DNA from: Angiostrongylus vasorum
Taxonomy: Eukaryota > Nematoda > Chromadorea > Rhabditida > Metastrongylidae
Length of the DNA: 64,000 nt
Reading direction: 5' to 3'
Assembly (NCBI GenBank): GCA_018806985.1
Contig: JADANN010000108.1
Location: 3,410,001 to 3,474,000, forward strand
Shown: piece after piece, positions 12,161 through 23,050 of the stretch
Layout of the letters: each line of letters begins with the position of its first letter
How positions within the stretch are numbered: position 1 is the stretch's first letter
Translations under genes and position numbers: made by a program
The notes under the pieces: model-generated
The model's database searches: none
Seen by the model: the letters and a program-made list of their open reading frames with translations, nothing else
Told to the model about the DNA's origin: nothing

Positions 12161-12900
12161 CACGGGATAAGTAAAAAGTTTTATTCGGCCAACGCTTTGG
12201 CGCTTGCGCCTATTTCAGAACCGAATTGATTTGAGTCGGTGGTCCACAGAACTTTCTACCAACGTCTTGTTAGCTTACAAATCTGGTAAAGTATTGGTTA
12301 TTTGTGCCGGCGTTTAATTGGAGCGGTTTTTTGAAAACACTGAAATTAATTTTGGGATCGAACTCTTCCGTAAGAGGTTAATGGTGAAAATTACGCCGAA
12401 ACACATTCCTACCATCTTCAGCTTCCTTTTATTTAGAAGAACTTCTCATACAGTTTTCACTGTCCTTGATTCCACACTGTAACTGATCGAACTGACGAAG
12501 TAGTAGACCGGTTTTCAGATGGAAGTGCACGTGAGAGCATTTTCATCGCAGATTCGCTTTTCATACATCAGCAACATTAACGCCGACCTCCACCTATCTT
12601 TTACATCGAAGTGACGTCGTCACGGCGCAGTCTGTTATCAACCTGATTATATGACTGACAGGTTGCATAGCACGAGGTCAACGATGTCGGTTCAGGGAGC
12701 CCAAGATCTGGTAGACAGCAATACGTTTCGTTTTCCGATCCTTCAGATGTCGTTGTTTTTTAGGGCCTCACGCACTTCTTTAGGTGGTCACTCTGTCGAT
12801 CGAATACATATACTAGGGTTTCCACCTGTAAGCTTGCAGTCCTAAGAAAATGACCTTTGATCAAATGGCGATTTATTATGGCGATAAATTAGTCAGTACG
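12160..12900 (-). mobile_element. Decayed Penelope-like relic (second subfamily)
   Basis: The terminal block at 12,188-12,232 (minus strand CTGAAATA, then the stem GGCGC/GCGCC) looks like the hammerhead-bearing end of a Penelope-like element but with changed core bases. At about 12,480-12,520 the sequence AACTGACGAAGTAGTAGACC parallels the PLE C-terminal region at about 20,045 (AACTGACGAAGTGGAGTAGC). No open frame survives. The assignment rests on these two short matches, so it is tentative. Confidence 0.4.
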
Positions 12901-14960
12901 GTGGAATTTTCTGTACGGAATTGAACGAAATCTTCGAGGTGAGTGCTGGCGAATAAAATTGCAGATTTTGAGAAGCGAATAAGTCAGGTATCCAGAAATA
13001 GAAGACGAAGTGATAGCGGGTGAAGACTCAGAGGAAAATGGTTTCGGAGGTGGTGGTTGGCCAGTCAGACAGCAAACCCCTCAGCAACATTCAAAGCACC
13101 TTCCTTTATTGCTGTGTCTCAAATTGTTGGTCGTTCGTTCATTTAGTGACGGAATATTCCACGATTTAATAGATTCCTCGTTCACCATAAATAGGACAAT
13201 CTACAAGATATCAGGAAATTTGGTTTGATAAGAAAAACGAACAGAAATATCGGGAAATGAATGCACAATTCAAGTTTTAGGATCCTAGAAGCCTTCTTGA
13301 GAGGAAAAGGAATTGGATAGTAGATTATTCGATTTTTTCTACTTTCACCTCACAGCATAATTCCAGATCCAAATCTCGATCCCATATAGAGTTTTTACAA
13401 TATAGGCATCATGAAAGCATGAAAGACATTAAAACGTTCGGCCGATGGTCACACGATCGATCCCTGAAGGATGTGGCGTGCATTCGACGTCATCGAACCC
13501 CCGTAAAGTGATTAAAAGTGTACTCTCTTTGCACACCAATTTACGGGAGTTATTGTTGTAACAACTTGGTGGAGCATCTTGAATATGTCTGGTAGCAATT
13601 CCCTCGATCACGAAAAAGTTTCGCCTACTCGTGACACGGCATCGAGCCAACGGACCACGTGCCTCGAAGGGCACCTCTAACAAATGTTTTTCAACCGAAA
13701 CCTTTCATTCCTGTAGTATGGTGATAACTGTTAGTTCAAAAATTCTTCCTGTCATGTTTTCATACGATTGCATTCCCGATGGCGGTGTTTTGACGCGGTT
13801 CTCTTTTTCCATCTGAGTGTTCTCTAATGCGACACCAAAACGAACTCCTTGTTTCCTGCAGAATGTTTTGAAGACCTGTACGCATTGTGCCGTGTGAATG
13901 TATACATATGTGAGCTGTGAGCTATACGACGAACACCTTACGTTTCCTCACTTTCGCCTCCAGTGAACAGAACCTATATTCACGCAGTAGTCCGAAGGCG
14001 CAATCTTCAAAAAAAATCTTTTGATTGAACTCGGTTGGATGGGTCATCCATCATGTTTGCTGGTGTTGTAATGTAGCCGTGCATTCGTCTTGACTGCATA
14101 CGCCTTTTGGGTTTTCCATTCCCTTCCACAAATGTCGGCCTCGCTCATTTTGTCTCTGAACGCACCGTCCACATGAATTCAATCGCTCCCTTATGCTTGT
14201 TAACCACTGTCACATAGATAGTCGTATGAAAATAGAGCAAAGAAGATAAAGTAAAAGTAATTGATCTCGACTAAATTGTTAAGAATTCTTAGAAGTTCCC
14301 CCCGGTGACAGCTAGGTGAAAGCTCGGTAATTCGCTTATGTAGATAATCTAAGCTAAATAGCACCTGATACATCGTCCCTAACTCGACAATCGAAATGAA
14401 CTCGAACTTTGTCGAGGAAGTATGGGGGAGAGCGAAAGAGAGAAGTGGGGAGAGTGAGACAACAAGTGTGTGAGTGTAGAGGGATCAGAGATCGAGAAGG
14501 AGAGCCAGAGAAAGAAAGTGGACAGAACAGAAAGAAGGTTAAGTAGAATCTGCGTTCGTTCACTCTGAGGCCCGCTCATTTTCAGACATGTGTTTTTAAC
14601 AATTGTAGAACCTTCTGACAATAGAATACCAAATTGATTGTTAGTCTAGAAATTGGCAACTGTGTTTCATCTGTGCAACTATGCTTTGTTTATCGCGTTT
14701 TTCTCACTAAAATATGAAATCGATTCTCCCTAGTTGTTAAATGTGGTAAGAGACATCTCGCTTCTGATCTAGTTGCTTTGTTTTCCAGAAGGATTTCAGG
14801 ATAGCCAAGTGTTGGGAGGACCATGGAAGAACTGGGAAAAGAAGGAAAGTGGAAGAAGGAGAGCTTTTTTCAAGAAGTACTTCTGCGAAGGTTTCTTCAT
14901 TTTGTAACAAATGTGAAGAAGAATCGCTAGTGCGTCTAAGCACAACGTTCTCCTTGAGGT
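12900..14960. other. Upstream/intergenic stretch with purine tract
   Basis: Contains a poor S1 fragment on the minus strand at about 13,455-13,605 (ATGTGGCGTGCATTCGACGT) and a strongly purine-rich tract at about 14,410-14,540. No exon is convincing here. It precedes the putative first TSUP exon and may include its promoter; I see no clear TATA box. Confidence 0.4.
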
Positions 14961-14963
14961 CAG

Positions 14964-15080
14964 CACCTGGACGAAAGCTCGAATTCACGAGAAGTCGCGG
15001 ATGATGCGGATCTCATCGACGTCGTGCTCGTCAAATACAGAAAGTACGTGGCCGTGCTCATTCCTCTCGTTCTAATGCAG
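14964..15080 (+). CDS. Putative N-terminal exon of TSUP (TauE/SafE-like) gene
   Basis: A 117-bp open segment bounded by an acceptor (CTTGAGGTCAG) and a donor (CTAATGCAG then GTCAAT), in phase 0 at both ends. It encodes an acidic stretch (ADDADLIDVV), a basic turn (VKYRKYV) and a hydrophobic run (VAVLIPLVLMQ) that could start the first membrane helix. Nematode TSUP proteins have this kind of cytoplasmic N-terminus before helix 1. The link to the exons beginning at 24,292 is inferred from strand, order and character. At least one exon that should join them was not found, so this exon could belong to another gene. Confidence 0.45.
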
Positions 15081-15503
15081 GTCAATGTTACTTGTTTCCT
15101 CCATGATTTCGCTTCAGTTGAACGAATCTCATAACTTCCTTTTGTGCAATTCTCTACTTTTTTGATGACGATAAAACACATATAGTCGATGTGACCTTCG
15201 TGATTTCGAATACCTAAATTCAAAAGGCGTCACACCCGAATTCGCACTGAAAACTGCAATGCAAATAGGAAGTAGTGTGCTGAAAACCAGTCTCAGCGTC
15301 CCGCATCAAAACTTAGTTGGTTTTTTCGGAAAAACTCTTCCTTCCTGCTATCATAACCTTAATCACATGTATTAGTTCAATTAACAGTGTGACACCAGCT
15401 GACATCAAGAAAATTCCCATTCGTCCCTTCCCGTTCGACGATTGTAGGTTCTCCCACGTCCGGCTTTCTATTAACCTCGGCATTGGTTGAATAATTCTTT
15501 CTA

Positions 15504-15850
15504 CTTCTGTTTATCAAACACGAGGTGTTATTTTATTTCTTTTTTTACGTACAAGCTGACGTTTCGGCGGATTTCGCCTTCCTCAGAACCTGGAAAGGTC
15601 AAGTTGACTGCAATCTACACGGTCAAACGCCTCCATAACCAAACAGAGAAAATGTTGAAGCAAAAATTCCAGTCACATTGAACACGGAGTCTTTGCACAC
15701 TCACCGCTTTCTATGAGTCTTCCACTAAATATTTCACGTGGAGACCAGCCGCACAGAGTTCACATGGAAGGCGACATCCGCCGAAACGTCAGCCTGTACG
15801 TAAATGAAGAAATTAAATAACGCCTCGTGTTTGCTAAACACAAGTAGAAA
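15504..15850. repeat. Solo PLE terminal repeat with inverted ends
   Basis: The ends are imperfect inverted copies of each other. The left end (15,504-15,575) contains TACTTCTG..CAAACACGAGG..ACGTACAAGCTGACGTTTCGG and the right end (15,770-15,850) contains its complement. The left end carries a complete hammerhead motif on the minus strand. The right end keeps GCCGAAACGTCAGCC but has lost the CTGANGA core. Flanking coding sequence is absent, so this is a solitary or non-autonomous PLE repeat inside a TSUP intron. Confidence 0.7.
15553..15592 (-). ncRNA. Hammerhead ribozyme motif (PLE type)
   Basis: On the minus strand the order is CAGGTT, CTGAGGA, A, GGCG-AAATC-CGCC, GAAA, CGTC, AGCTTG. CTGAGGA fits the invariant CUGANGA core, GAAA fits the second conserved strand and GTC is the usual cleavage triplet. 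CAGGTT and AGCTTG can form a six-pair stem I with two G-U wobbles. Stem II has four Watson-Crick pairs, with one extra A after the core. Stem III is only the ACGT palindrome, so a single molecule would be weak and a dimer is expected, as reported for minimal hammerheads of Penelope-like elements. Confidence 0.75.
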
Positions 15851-16504
15851 GAAATGTAGGTTCTGTTTACTGGAGCTTAGAAACGGCTTTGTTCTTATAG
15901 TTTTTGACGATAGCTACTTATTTGAAAAACCAGTTCTGTCTCGGAGCTGACGTGACCTACTTTTTGAAGAAATCTGCCCACCGCTTTTCATGCACTTCCT
16001 AGTCATTCAGTTGCAAACACATCAGCTCACTTATGCATGATTATATTGAGAGATAGAACCTAAAAGCATTGATCACCCATGTGGAATCGAGTGGAATCCA
16101 TAATGACCGTCACATTGGAGTCGTTTGAACACAGATCTTCCCCCATTAATGGATCTCTGTCAGCACGCATGGCCACGTGGATGACTCCCTAGGTAAAGTA
16201 CAGGGGTAATGAGCTTCACTCCTTCCGATGTGCTCGATCAAGCTCGACCTTTTGTGTATGTGAGAGCATATTAATGCACATGTGCGAAAGTATTTTATAG
16301 ATTATGCGTACTGTTTCTTGCACATAAGTTAGCCGAAACCCTGAAATAAAGTTCCAGGAAAGTAAATAGGAAGTGGTTAGGATTTACCACGAACGAATGA
16401 GCTCAAGGTATATGATAATAATGGACCTCACTCTCGTAACACTAAAGTGCCCCAATAACGATACGTTGGCTAGAATGTGAAAAGAGGAGGTGCTATAATC
16501 TTAC

Positions 16505-16880
16505 TGCCGTTTTGATACTTGATACTTCAATGACCCGCCCACATTGGTTGTGCGGGCCCCAGCATAATCTCCACTTTTCGGTGGTTTGCTGGATAAGCCA
16601 TTTTGGTTCCCTGGAGTGCCGAGGTCAGCCTGGCCAAAGTCTGCCTCAGGTTTTCACCGCGACAGGCAGTTGCAGCCCTTGCGGATCAGAGGGAGATTTG
16701 CCACCATGCGACTTTGATACTAGGACGGTGGTGGATCCTAGTATTGGTTTACTCTTAGCTAGGCTTCCTGATGGAAACGCCGGACACCTTCTCAGCTTGG
16801 GAGACCCTGCCAGAGAGTGAATCCCCGCTGTACACTGCAGTCCGACACCTAGGAACATCTCCCAGACACAATGAGGCGGT
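16505..16880 (-). repeat. S3 RTE-tailed SINE-like repeat, copy 1
   Basis: S3 is a dispersed element of about 370 bp. Read on the minus strand it begins near GGTTTACCGCCTCAT, has a central perfect hairpin (TACTAGGA ... TCCTAGTA), passes GGAGATTATGCTGGGGCCCG and ends in a GAAGTATCAAGTATCAA tail. The 3' end is nearly the same as that of RTE-A. A 100-codon open frame crosses it on each strand, but neither is conserved between copies, so I do not call a gene. Confidence 0.8.
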
Positions 16881-16884
16881 AAAC

Positions 16885-17045
16885 CGTTAGGAGGTACTGC
16901 CATTTTAGGCTGCCTAGATAAGGAGGGACTATTGTGATGATACGCACACTGACGTCTAGGGCTCATGATGAAAGCTGATCAGGCGTCATTGGATTGGCAG
17001 GAACAAGAGCATGTTTGGATCCACATCATCACAGTAAATCGAACC
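16885..17045 (+). mobile_element. RTE-B endonuclease fragment
   Basis: The block TGCCATTTTAGGCTGCCTAG and what follows match the start of the RTE-B endonuclease at 8,090. A later GTCATTGGATTGGCAGG stretch corresponds to the VIGL(A/T)ET motif, with the segment between them deleted. It directly abuts an S3 copy. Confidence 0.55.
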
Positions 17046-17264
17046 TTTTTCCTAATCGACGTCTCCATTATCTTCAATTTTAAGGCAGACCGCAGCCAGC
17101 ATCGCCTTTTTTCTTGCAAATCTTTTTCCCTATAATGAAAAAGCAGCTGTAAAAGACGTGTGATTCCAAACCACCATAAACTCGGATTTATTCAGATCAC
17201 TGACAGGTTTTTGGTGCGGTAGCGTTACTGACAACTTCCATGCAACGTACAATCAGTCTACATA

Positions 17265-17395
17265 CAAAACTCCGGATCGCATCTGCGGTGAGGATCAAAC
17301 TCGTTATTACCCTTTCCGGGGGCTAACGTGTTCACCACCACTCCCTGTGTGTACCTCGTTTCTCCTTTCTCTCAGCTAGTTTTCTTTCTGCTATT
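17265..17395 (-). repeat. SINE family S2, copy 2 (inverted, partial)
   Basis: Minus-strand S2 head. It shows the CTAGCTGAGAGAAAGGAGAA start, the GTGAACACGTTAGCCCCCGG A-box region and the GATCCTCACCGCAGATG region. It faces copy 3 about 40 bp away. Confidence 0.65.
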
Positions 17396-17429
17396 GTCGT
17401 CTTTCACATAATACCTTGCCGTAAAAAAT

Positions 17430-17795
17430 TTGTAGTAGGCAGTTAATTAAAAAAAAGTTATCGTTGTTATTTCGACTACTAATTCAGCTTAACAGGGTTC
17501 AATGCCGACTTGTGCTTTCCAGACCATTCCCGTTGAGGAGTGATTGTTGATGGCAGCGTTAGGTATACAAGGTAGGTAGATAGGTAGGAAACTAGCTGAG
17601 AGAAAGGCAAAACGAAGAACCTGCATAGTGTGATGGTGAAAGCGTTAGCCCCGAGAAAGGGGCGAGTTCAGTCCACACATCAGACAACTCCCGTCCGGCG
17701 TTTTGCAAATACCTTAGCTTTATTGTGTTGTCTTTTACATAACAGCTTTCCGTGAAAAACTTTAGTAGGTAGTAAACAAAGAAGTTAGAAACCAG
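17430..17795 (+). repeat. SINE family S2, copy 3
   Basis: Plus-strand S2 with its longer 5' part (CAGCTTAACAGGGTTCAATG), the head with GTGATGGTGAAAGCGTTAGC, the GCGTTTTGCAAATACCTTAG body and a GTAGGTAGTAAACAAAG end. Together with copy 2 it forms an inverted pair. Confidence 0.75.
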
Positions 17796-17949
17796 TTTGT
17801 TCAAGACGTTCACATTCGCGTTAAAAAAAAACACCCCAAATTTCAAAAGTAGTTAAGAGACGTCTATGTACAGAAACACTCCAGCTGACATGCCAACGTG
17901 GAATCGCATTGACCGTGGGCAATCTTCAGCCTAGGTTCCAACTTGTAAA

Positions 17950-18840
17950 ACACTGCTCAGAAGTGACAAGGAAATATTTTATGAAGAGAATAGCAGCAGT
18001 GCCAGCTCGATCTACAGATTTTGGGGAGGGGACATATTCAACGCTCTCCGAATCGTCAACTATAAGATAGATGATCACCTTCCGATGCCAAGACAGGAGC
18101 TACGGCTTCTGGAAAGACTATGGAGGAAATCATTCGGAGTTACTACTTTGATCTCGTTCGCATCGATGTTTCTGTCTTCACATGAAATTAAGGAGGACGG
18201 GTATGTCGGCACAGCTGTTCTCTTCTCCAAACTTCGACATGCAATTTCGCCGGCGAAGAAACAAACACTACGTTATCTAGACAGGATAAAACTCGAACAT
18301 CTGAAAAATCACCACCAGCCCTCACTAACATAGTGGATGGAAGACCAGCAAGAGTGTGTTATTTTCCAGTAAGAGTCACCTCCACGATATCGGCTAGTAT
18401 CGCCCAATCTGCTTTCTGTCTGCCGTCTACAAACTCTTCACTGAAGTCATGCCAAACAGGATTGAGAGAACACTGGACGAGGGACAGCCATGTGAGCAAG
18501 CAGCGTTTTGAAAAGGATTCAGTACGACGAAAGAAATCCACACGATAACGAAACTCATTGAGGTACCGCCGGAGTACATGCAACCTGTTCTGTCTTATCT
18601 TTATCGACTTAAAGAAGGCTATTGACTCAGTCATAGTGCTCTGTACTGAGTATGTCATACCTCATCATGATACAGTGATCCTTCATGCGCTATAGAGCAA
18701 CTTTATAACTGGACTTTAACCATTTTACAACAACGTTAATGTTGACGTTAAGAGAAGCGCTTGACAAGGCTATACCACCAGCCAAATCTATTTAAATCCG
18801 TTCTCCTTAACGACATGCGAAAACTTTGATTGGTAAACAT
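17950..18840 (+). mobile_element. RTE-B reverse transcriptase fragment
   Basis: A decayed plus-strand RT piece. Visible in three frames are MEEIIRSYYFDL-like (18,120), EIKEDGYVGTAVLFSKLRHA (18,185), DRIKLEHLKN (18,280), LIFIDLKKAIDSV (18,595) and, near 18,730, FYNNVNVDVKRSA (family FYKNI.VDVKRGVRQ). Stops and indels separate them. The catalytic box is not reached. Confidence 0.7.
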
Positions 18841-19265
18841 GGAGATAAGAAATTGTACTGATCAAGTGAGGACAGGTTTCAAGGTGATCTTCGTGGAGCC
18901 TGTCATATTTTATATGGTTTCTCACCCGAATGATATCAAATTTTCCAACTTATGTAGGTTATTGAAAGCATTTGAGTAAGTTAAAGGACATTTAGAGATC
19001 TAAGAGCGGACAAAATGGTATCTCATTACTTTAGCAGGTGATTTTAGACACTTTGGTGGTTAACGGCTATTCGCTATTCCTGGCTGTCGTTGTATGCAAC
19101 ACACTGGCACCTTCCGGCGATCATGATAGTCGGATCAACCATCGCAGGTTTTTTGCCCTGTTCATTTTTAAAAAGCCTGTCTTAGAAAATCATAAAACCT
19201 ATTAGGCAATTAGTTGATACAAAATAGAGATGCCACCGAAAGGTCGGAGAACTGAAAAGATCAAA
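18840..19265. other. TSUP intron, nothing recognised
   Basis: No exon with acceptor and donor, and no repeat match, was found. Confidence 0.5.
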
Positions 19266-19590
19266 ACAGTTCCAAGGATCGACTTTCTATTAACCTCGGC
19301 ATCGGAATACGAATGCGTCGTTTTCTTGTTCAGCAATCGCGAGGTTGTTAAACAGCATATATTTACTTCCATAGAAAAACACAATACAATACAACAGTAG
19401 CTGACGTTTCGGCAGTATCGCCTTCTTCAGAGCCTGCAAGGGTATACTGACATACAATTTACTAGGCCAAACGCTTCAGTAACAATTACAAAAAAGACGA
19501 AAAACTCTCTGCCAATTACATGATCAACAGCTTCTCGAAAACACTCACCGCTTTTTTCATGACTTCCACTGAGGAGTGCTAGAACAGCTG
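19265..19590 (-). repeat. 3' terminal repeat (pLTR) of the PLE
   Basis: Direct repeat of 22,283-22,607. Matching blocks include ACCTCGGCATCGGAATACGA, GTCGTTTTCTTGTTCAGCA, GAGGTTGTTAAACAGCAT, TACAATTTACT and CATGATCAACAGCTTCTCGA. The two copies differ by scattered substitutions and small indels. Confidence 0.88.
19397..19436 (-). ncRNA. Hammerhead ribozyme motif in 3' pLTR
   Basis: The minus strand reads CAGGCT, CTGAAGA, A, GGC-GATACT-GCC, GAAA, CGTC, AGCT. The core fits CUGANGA and GAAA, with all invariant bases present. GCT pairs with AGC as a short stem I. Stem III is again the ACGT palindrome, so dimers are expected. Cleavage is predicted after the C of GTC, between the complements of 19,403 and 19,402. 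Confidence 0.75.
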
Positions 19591-22282
19591 ATTATAGTCG
19601 CACATGGTTGGTGACTGCGCCATCCCACATCAGAAATTGATGCGAGCATACGGGGTCAGGTCGCCTATTACCTTTGGGAATTCATCCCCTGCTATTCATT
19701 ATAGGGTTTTTGGCATTTATCCAAAAAGCCTCAAGCAGTTTTCGCGCTGGTGTTCTAGTCTCCTGCGCAAGGATATTGACTTTTACTTCAAAATCGTCCC
19801 CGCTGTGCTTTTGTGTCCTATGCGTCCCTAGTGGGATACTTTGTCTTAGTTTTCGTTTGCCATCTAGATGTTCTTTTTATACGGATACACAAAGGCCTGC
19901 CCGTTTCGCCAATATATTCATCTCCGCAATTATTACACGAGATCAGGTATATCGTACCTGAACTCATGCAATCACCGTCGCTGCCGTAAGGGAAAATTAC
20001 GCAATTTGTTGTTTCACATAAACGGTCATACAGGCGGTTACGAACTAACTGACGAAGTGGAGTAGCCGGTGGTATTTCAACTATCGATACCGATTCCTCT
20101 AGGCCTGTCCCTTCTTAAGCATTGCTTTAATAGCTACGCTTACTTCATCGCTAATAAAGGGCAACATAAACGGGGCTTTCTTTTTGGCCAACTGTTTTGT
20201 TTGGGACGCATCGCTCTCCTTCTAAACTTATCTCATGTGGGTTACTATTTCGTAGCCATTGGAGATGGCTATTTGCCGAGCCAAGTCCCGCGATTCTTCC
20301 TTTAGTTCCCTGGTTGTACACACAGAGGTGGCTGTTCGAAACATGTTTCTCACAAGCGCCCTCTTTGTGTGTGAAGGGTGGGAAGAAAGGAAATGAACGA
20401 GGATGTTCTTGTTACTTGGCTTTCGGTACCACTTTGTCATGTAACCGCTACTCGATAGGTTTATTTGAACGTTTAAAAACGGAAGCCAGTTTTTTTGTCG
20501 GTTTCTCCCTGGTGAACTTAATGTACTCAGACTGCTCGATTAATAATTCAAAGCAATTGTCCATCTCCTCCTGCGTAAGGAAGATGACAATACAATCATC
20601 TACATATCTGCAGTAGAGTAGTGGCCGGAGATCGAGAGCAGGGGGCTTCTATCTTAGACATAAACACAATGGCAAGGCTTGGTGCCAGTCGCTGTCCCAT
20701 TGCCAACCCCCTTATTTGCGCAAAATATTTTCCCAGACCATCTGAAAGTCGAGCAGTTTAGGCATTCCTTCAAGAGAGCCATTAGCTGCTGGATGAACAA
20801 GCCATGCATATTTATTCTTCCTTCATGTTCAACAAGAAGTTCGAAGATGGCTTGCATTGCCAAGTCATTTGATACGTTGGTGTACAGAGCAGTTACGTCG
20901 AAGGACTCCATCACGTACGCGTTATTAGGGAGACGCGTTTTGTAGACGTTCTAGGAACATCTGGGTGTTTGTGAGGTGAGCTGGAATATGGTTGAGCAAC
21001 TGGGTAAGTATTAGGCTTAAAAACTAGGTTATTCTATCCGTTGGCCCGTCTACACAGCTGGTAGTGGGTCTAACCTTAAATGATGACGGATTGGTTGACG
21101 CAACATCATCAGATGATTCCTTATGTGTTTTAATAAGTAGGTATAGGACGGGACATGTTGGTTTATCGATTTTAAAGTGCGAAATAACCGATCATTTTGA
21201 ACCTGCAGCCTTTCCCACACTGACCCATTGGTTGTTTAGCTTTCGGTATTGACTTTTGTATTCCTTTTCAGAGGATGGGCGATAGAGGGTAGCATCACTA
21301 AGATGTTCCTCTGTTATCTCAACATCCAGCTGGCGAGGAATAACTACGAACTCTCCCCCCTTATCACTAACAGACAATCTTATTGTTTTCGAGTTTATTA
21401 ACTCTCTAATTCCTCGTATTCCACATTTTTGTGCGGCTGTTATGTTAGAGATAAACTTTCTATCGCGGTAATGATTAAGGGTCTTGAGAACGCCGTCCGA
21501 AAACATGCGGAATTTTATGTCAACTCCATCGTTAGGGTCCTGCTGTCTAAAAAACGTTCTAGGGAAAGGAGATGGTGGTAGTGTCGCCGCCTCTTGATTT
21601 TTATCTCTATTTGATGTTTCTTGTTTGGCCTGATAGCGGAGTCGATCTTGAAGCTCACAAGGGTTGCATGCTATCCTACGCAAGGTCGTTTTAGAAATAG
21701 GCTGTGATGGTGCTAAACTTGGGCCCAGTTCTAATAGCGAACGCGCACTCTCAGGTATTGTTATGCTCCCAATCACGGAGACCTTAGATTTTCTTGGTGC
21801 ATTATCAACCCTATTTCGACTATTATCAGAAGCGCAAAGAATTTGTTTGCGGTTGTTTCTTGAAGCTGAGACATGTGAATTACTCAGAAGATTTTCGAAT
21901 TTTCGTTGTAAGGTTATTTTGGCATTAGAATGAATAAAATCGCATTTCAATATTGACCCACCGGCTATTCTCGTCCAAAGGCGATCCTCCAAATACAAAG
22001 CACAAAAAATGTTCCTTCGTCGCACACTTCTTCATTCTGGCAAGCACCGCGTTCTGCTTCCTTCGTAGTGCTCTCGAAATAGTTCCATTGAGATGCCTCG
22101 TACTTGTTGGCTGTCCTCTGGTTGACTGCATATCTCCTGAAGTCGCTTTCGTCATAAACTTCGGCACGACTCGATGTGAAAACAGCGGCGGAGAAAGTTG
22201 ATTTGTGGTCTAGCTAAGACAGCCTTTTGTCTTAGTAACAATGCTTCCTTCACAAGTCGAAAGCATTTTGCTGGTACATCTT

Positions 22283-22607
22283 GTAACAGTTCCCAGGACA
22301 GACTGTCATTTGACCTCGGCATTGGAATATGAATGCGTCGTTTTCTTGTTCAGCAGTCGCGAGGTTGTTAAACAGCATGCATTTACTTCCATAGCAAAAA
22401 CACAATACAATACAACAGTAGCTGACGTTTCGGCAGTATCGCCTTGTTCAGAGCCTGAAAGGGTATGCTGATATACAATTTACTGTGCCAAACGCTTCGA
22501 TAACACTTACAAAAAGACGAAAACTCTATGGTAATCACATGATCAACAGCTTCTCGAGAAACTGACCGCTTTTTTACGTGACTTCCAGTGAGAAAGATAT
22601 AAACAGC
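22283..22607 (-). repeat. 5' terminal repeat (pLTR) of the PLE
   Basis: This copy lies upstream of the element's coding region on the minus strand. It is homologous to 19,265-19,590 throughout, starting at ACAGTTCCCAGGA and ending around GTGAGAAAGATATAAACAG. Confidence 0.88.
22418..22456 (-). ncRNA. Hammerhead motif in 5' pLTR, G8 changed
   Basis: The layout is the same as in the 3' pLTR, but the core reads CTGAACA instead of CTGANGA. The base that aligns with the conserved G8, which takes part in catalysis, is C here. C3 is unchanged, so there is no compensating pair. This copy is predicted to be inactive. Confidence 0.65.
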
Positions 22608-22659
22608 CGTTCTAACCTTCCGAGAGATTTATCCTTTTTTTATCCTTTAATAAAACAAT

Positions 22660-23050
22660 CCTCCCAACGGTTTACCGCCTCATCGTGGCTGGGAGGTGTT
22701 CCTGGGTGTCGGGCTGCGATGTACAGCGCGGGGGATTCGTCCCCCTCGGCAGTCTCCCAAGCTGAGAAGGAGTCCGACATTTCCATCAGGAAGCCAAGCT
22801 AAGAGTAAACCAATACCAGGATCCACCACCGTTCTGGTATCAAAGTCGCAAGGTGGTGAATCTCCCTCTGATCCACAAGGGCTGCGACTCCCTGTCGTGG
22901 TGACGACCTGGAGCAGACTGGCCAGGCTGTGCTCGTGGTTCCAGGGAACCACAATGGCTTAACCAGCAAATCTCCAAAAAATGGTGATTATGCTGGGGCC
23001 GGCACAACTTGTGATGACAAGCCGTTCAAGTATCAAGTAAGTATCAACTA
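22660..23050 (+). repeat. S3 RTE-tailed SINE-like repeat, copy 2
   Basis: The best full copy. It begins at CCAACGGTTTACCGCCTCAT, has the hairpin around ATACCAGGATCC..GGTAT, the block GGTGATTATGCTGGGGCC and the tail TTCAAGTATCAAGTAAGTAT. Confidence 0.82.

Larger units (their letters stand above)
19265..22610 (-). mobile_element. Penelope-like element with GIY-YIG domain, flanked by direct repeats
   Basis: A nearly complete but frameshifted PLE inserted on the minus strand. Terminal direct repeats lie at 22,283-22,607 (5') and 19,265-19,590 (3'). The internal region encodes, in order: a long N-terminal domain (22,167-21,192), RT block KPTCPVLYLLIKTHK (about 21,165), KVRPTTSCVDGPTDR (about 21,075), SFDVTALYTNVS (20,905), RWSGKIF (20,740), then RYVDDCIVIF (about 20,590), which is the catalytic YVDD, then KWYRKPSNKNILVHFLSSHP (20,435). 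The C-terminal GIY-YIG endonuclease reads IYLISCNNCGDEYIGETGRP (about 19,950). RT plus GIY-YIG plus flanking repeats identifies the class. At least three frameshifts make it inactive. Confidence 0.92.

Noticed and set aside
16512..16966. Overlapping 100-codon frames on both strands
   Set aside because: They coincide exactly with the S3 repeat and reappear, broken, in its other copies.
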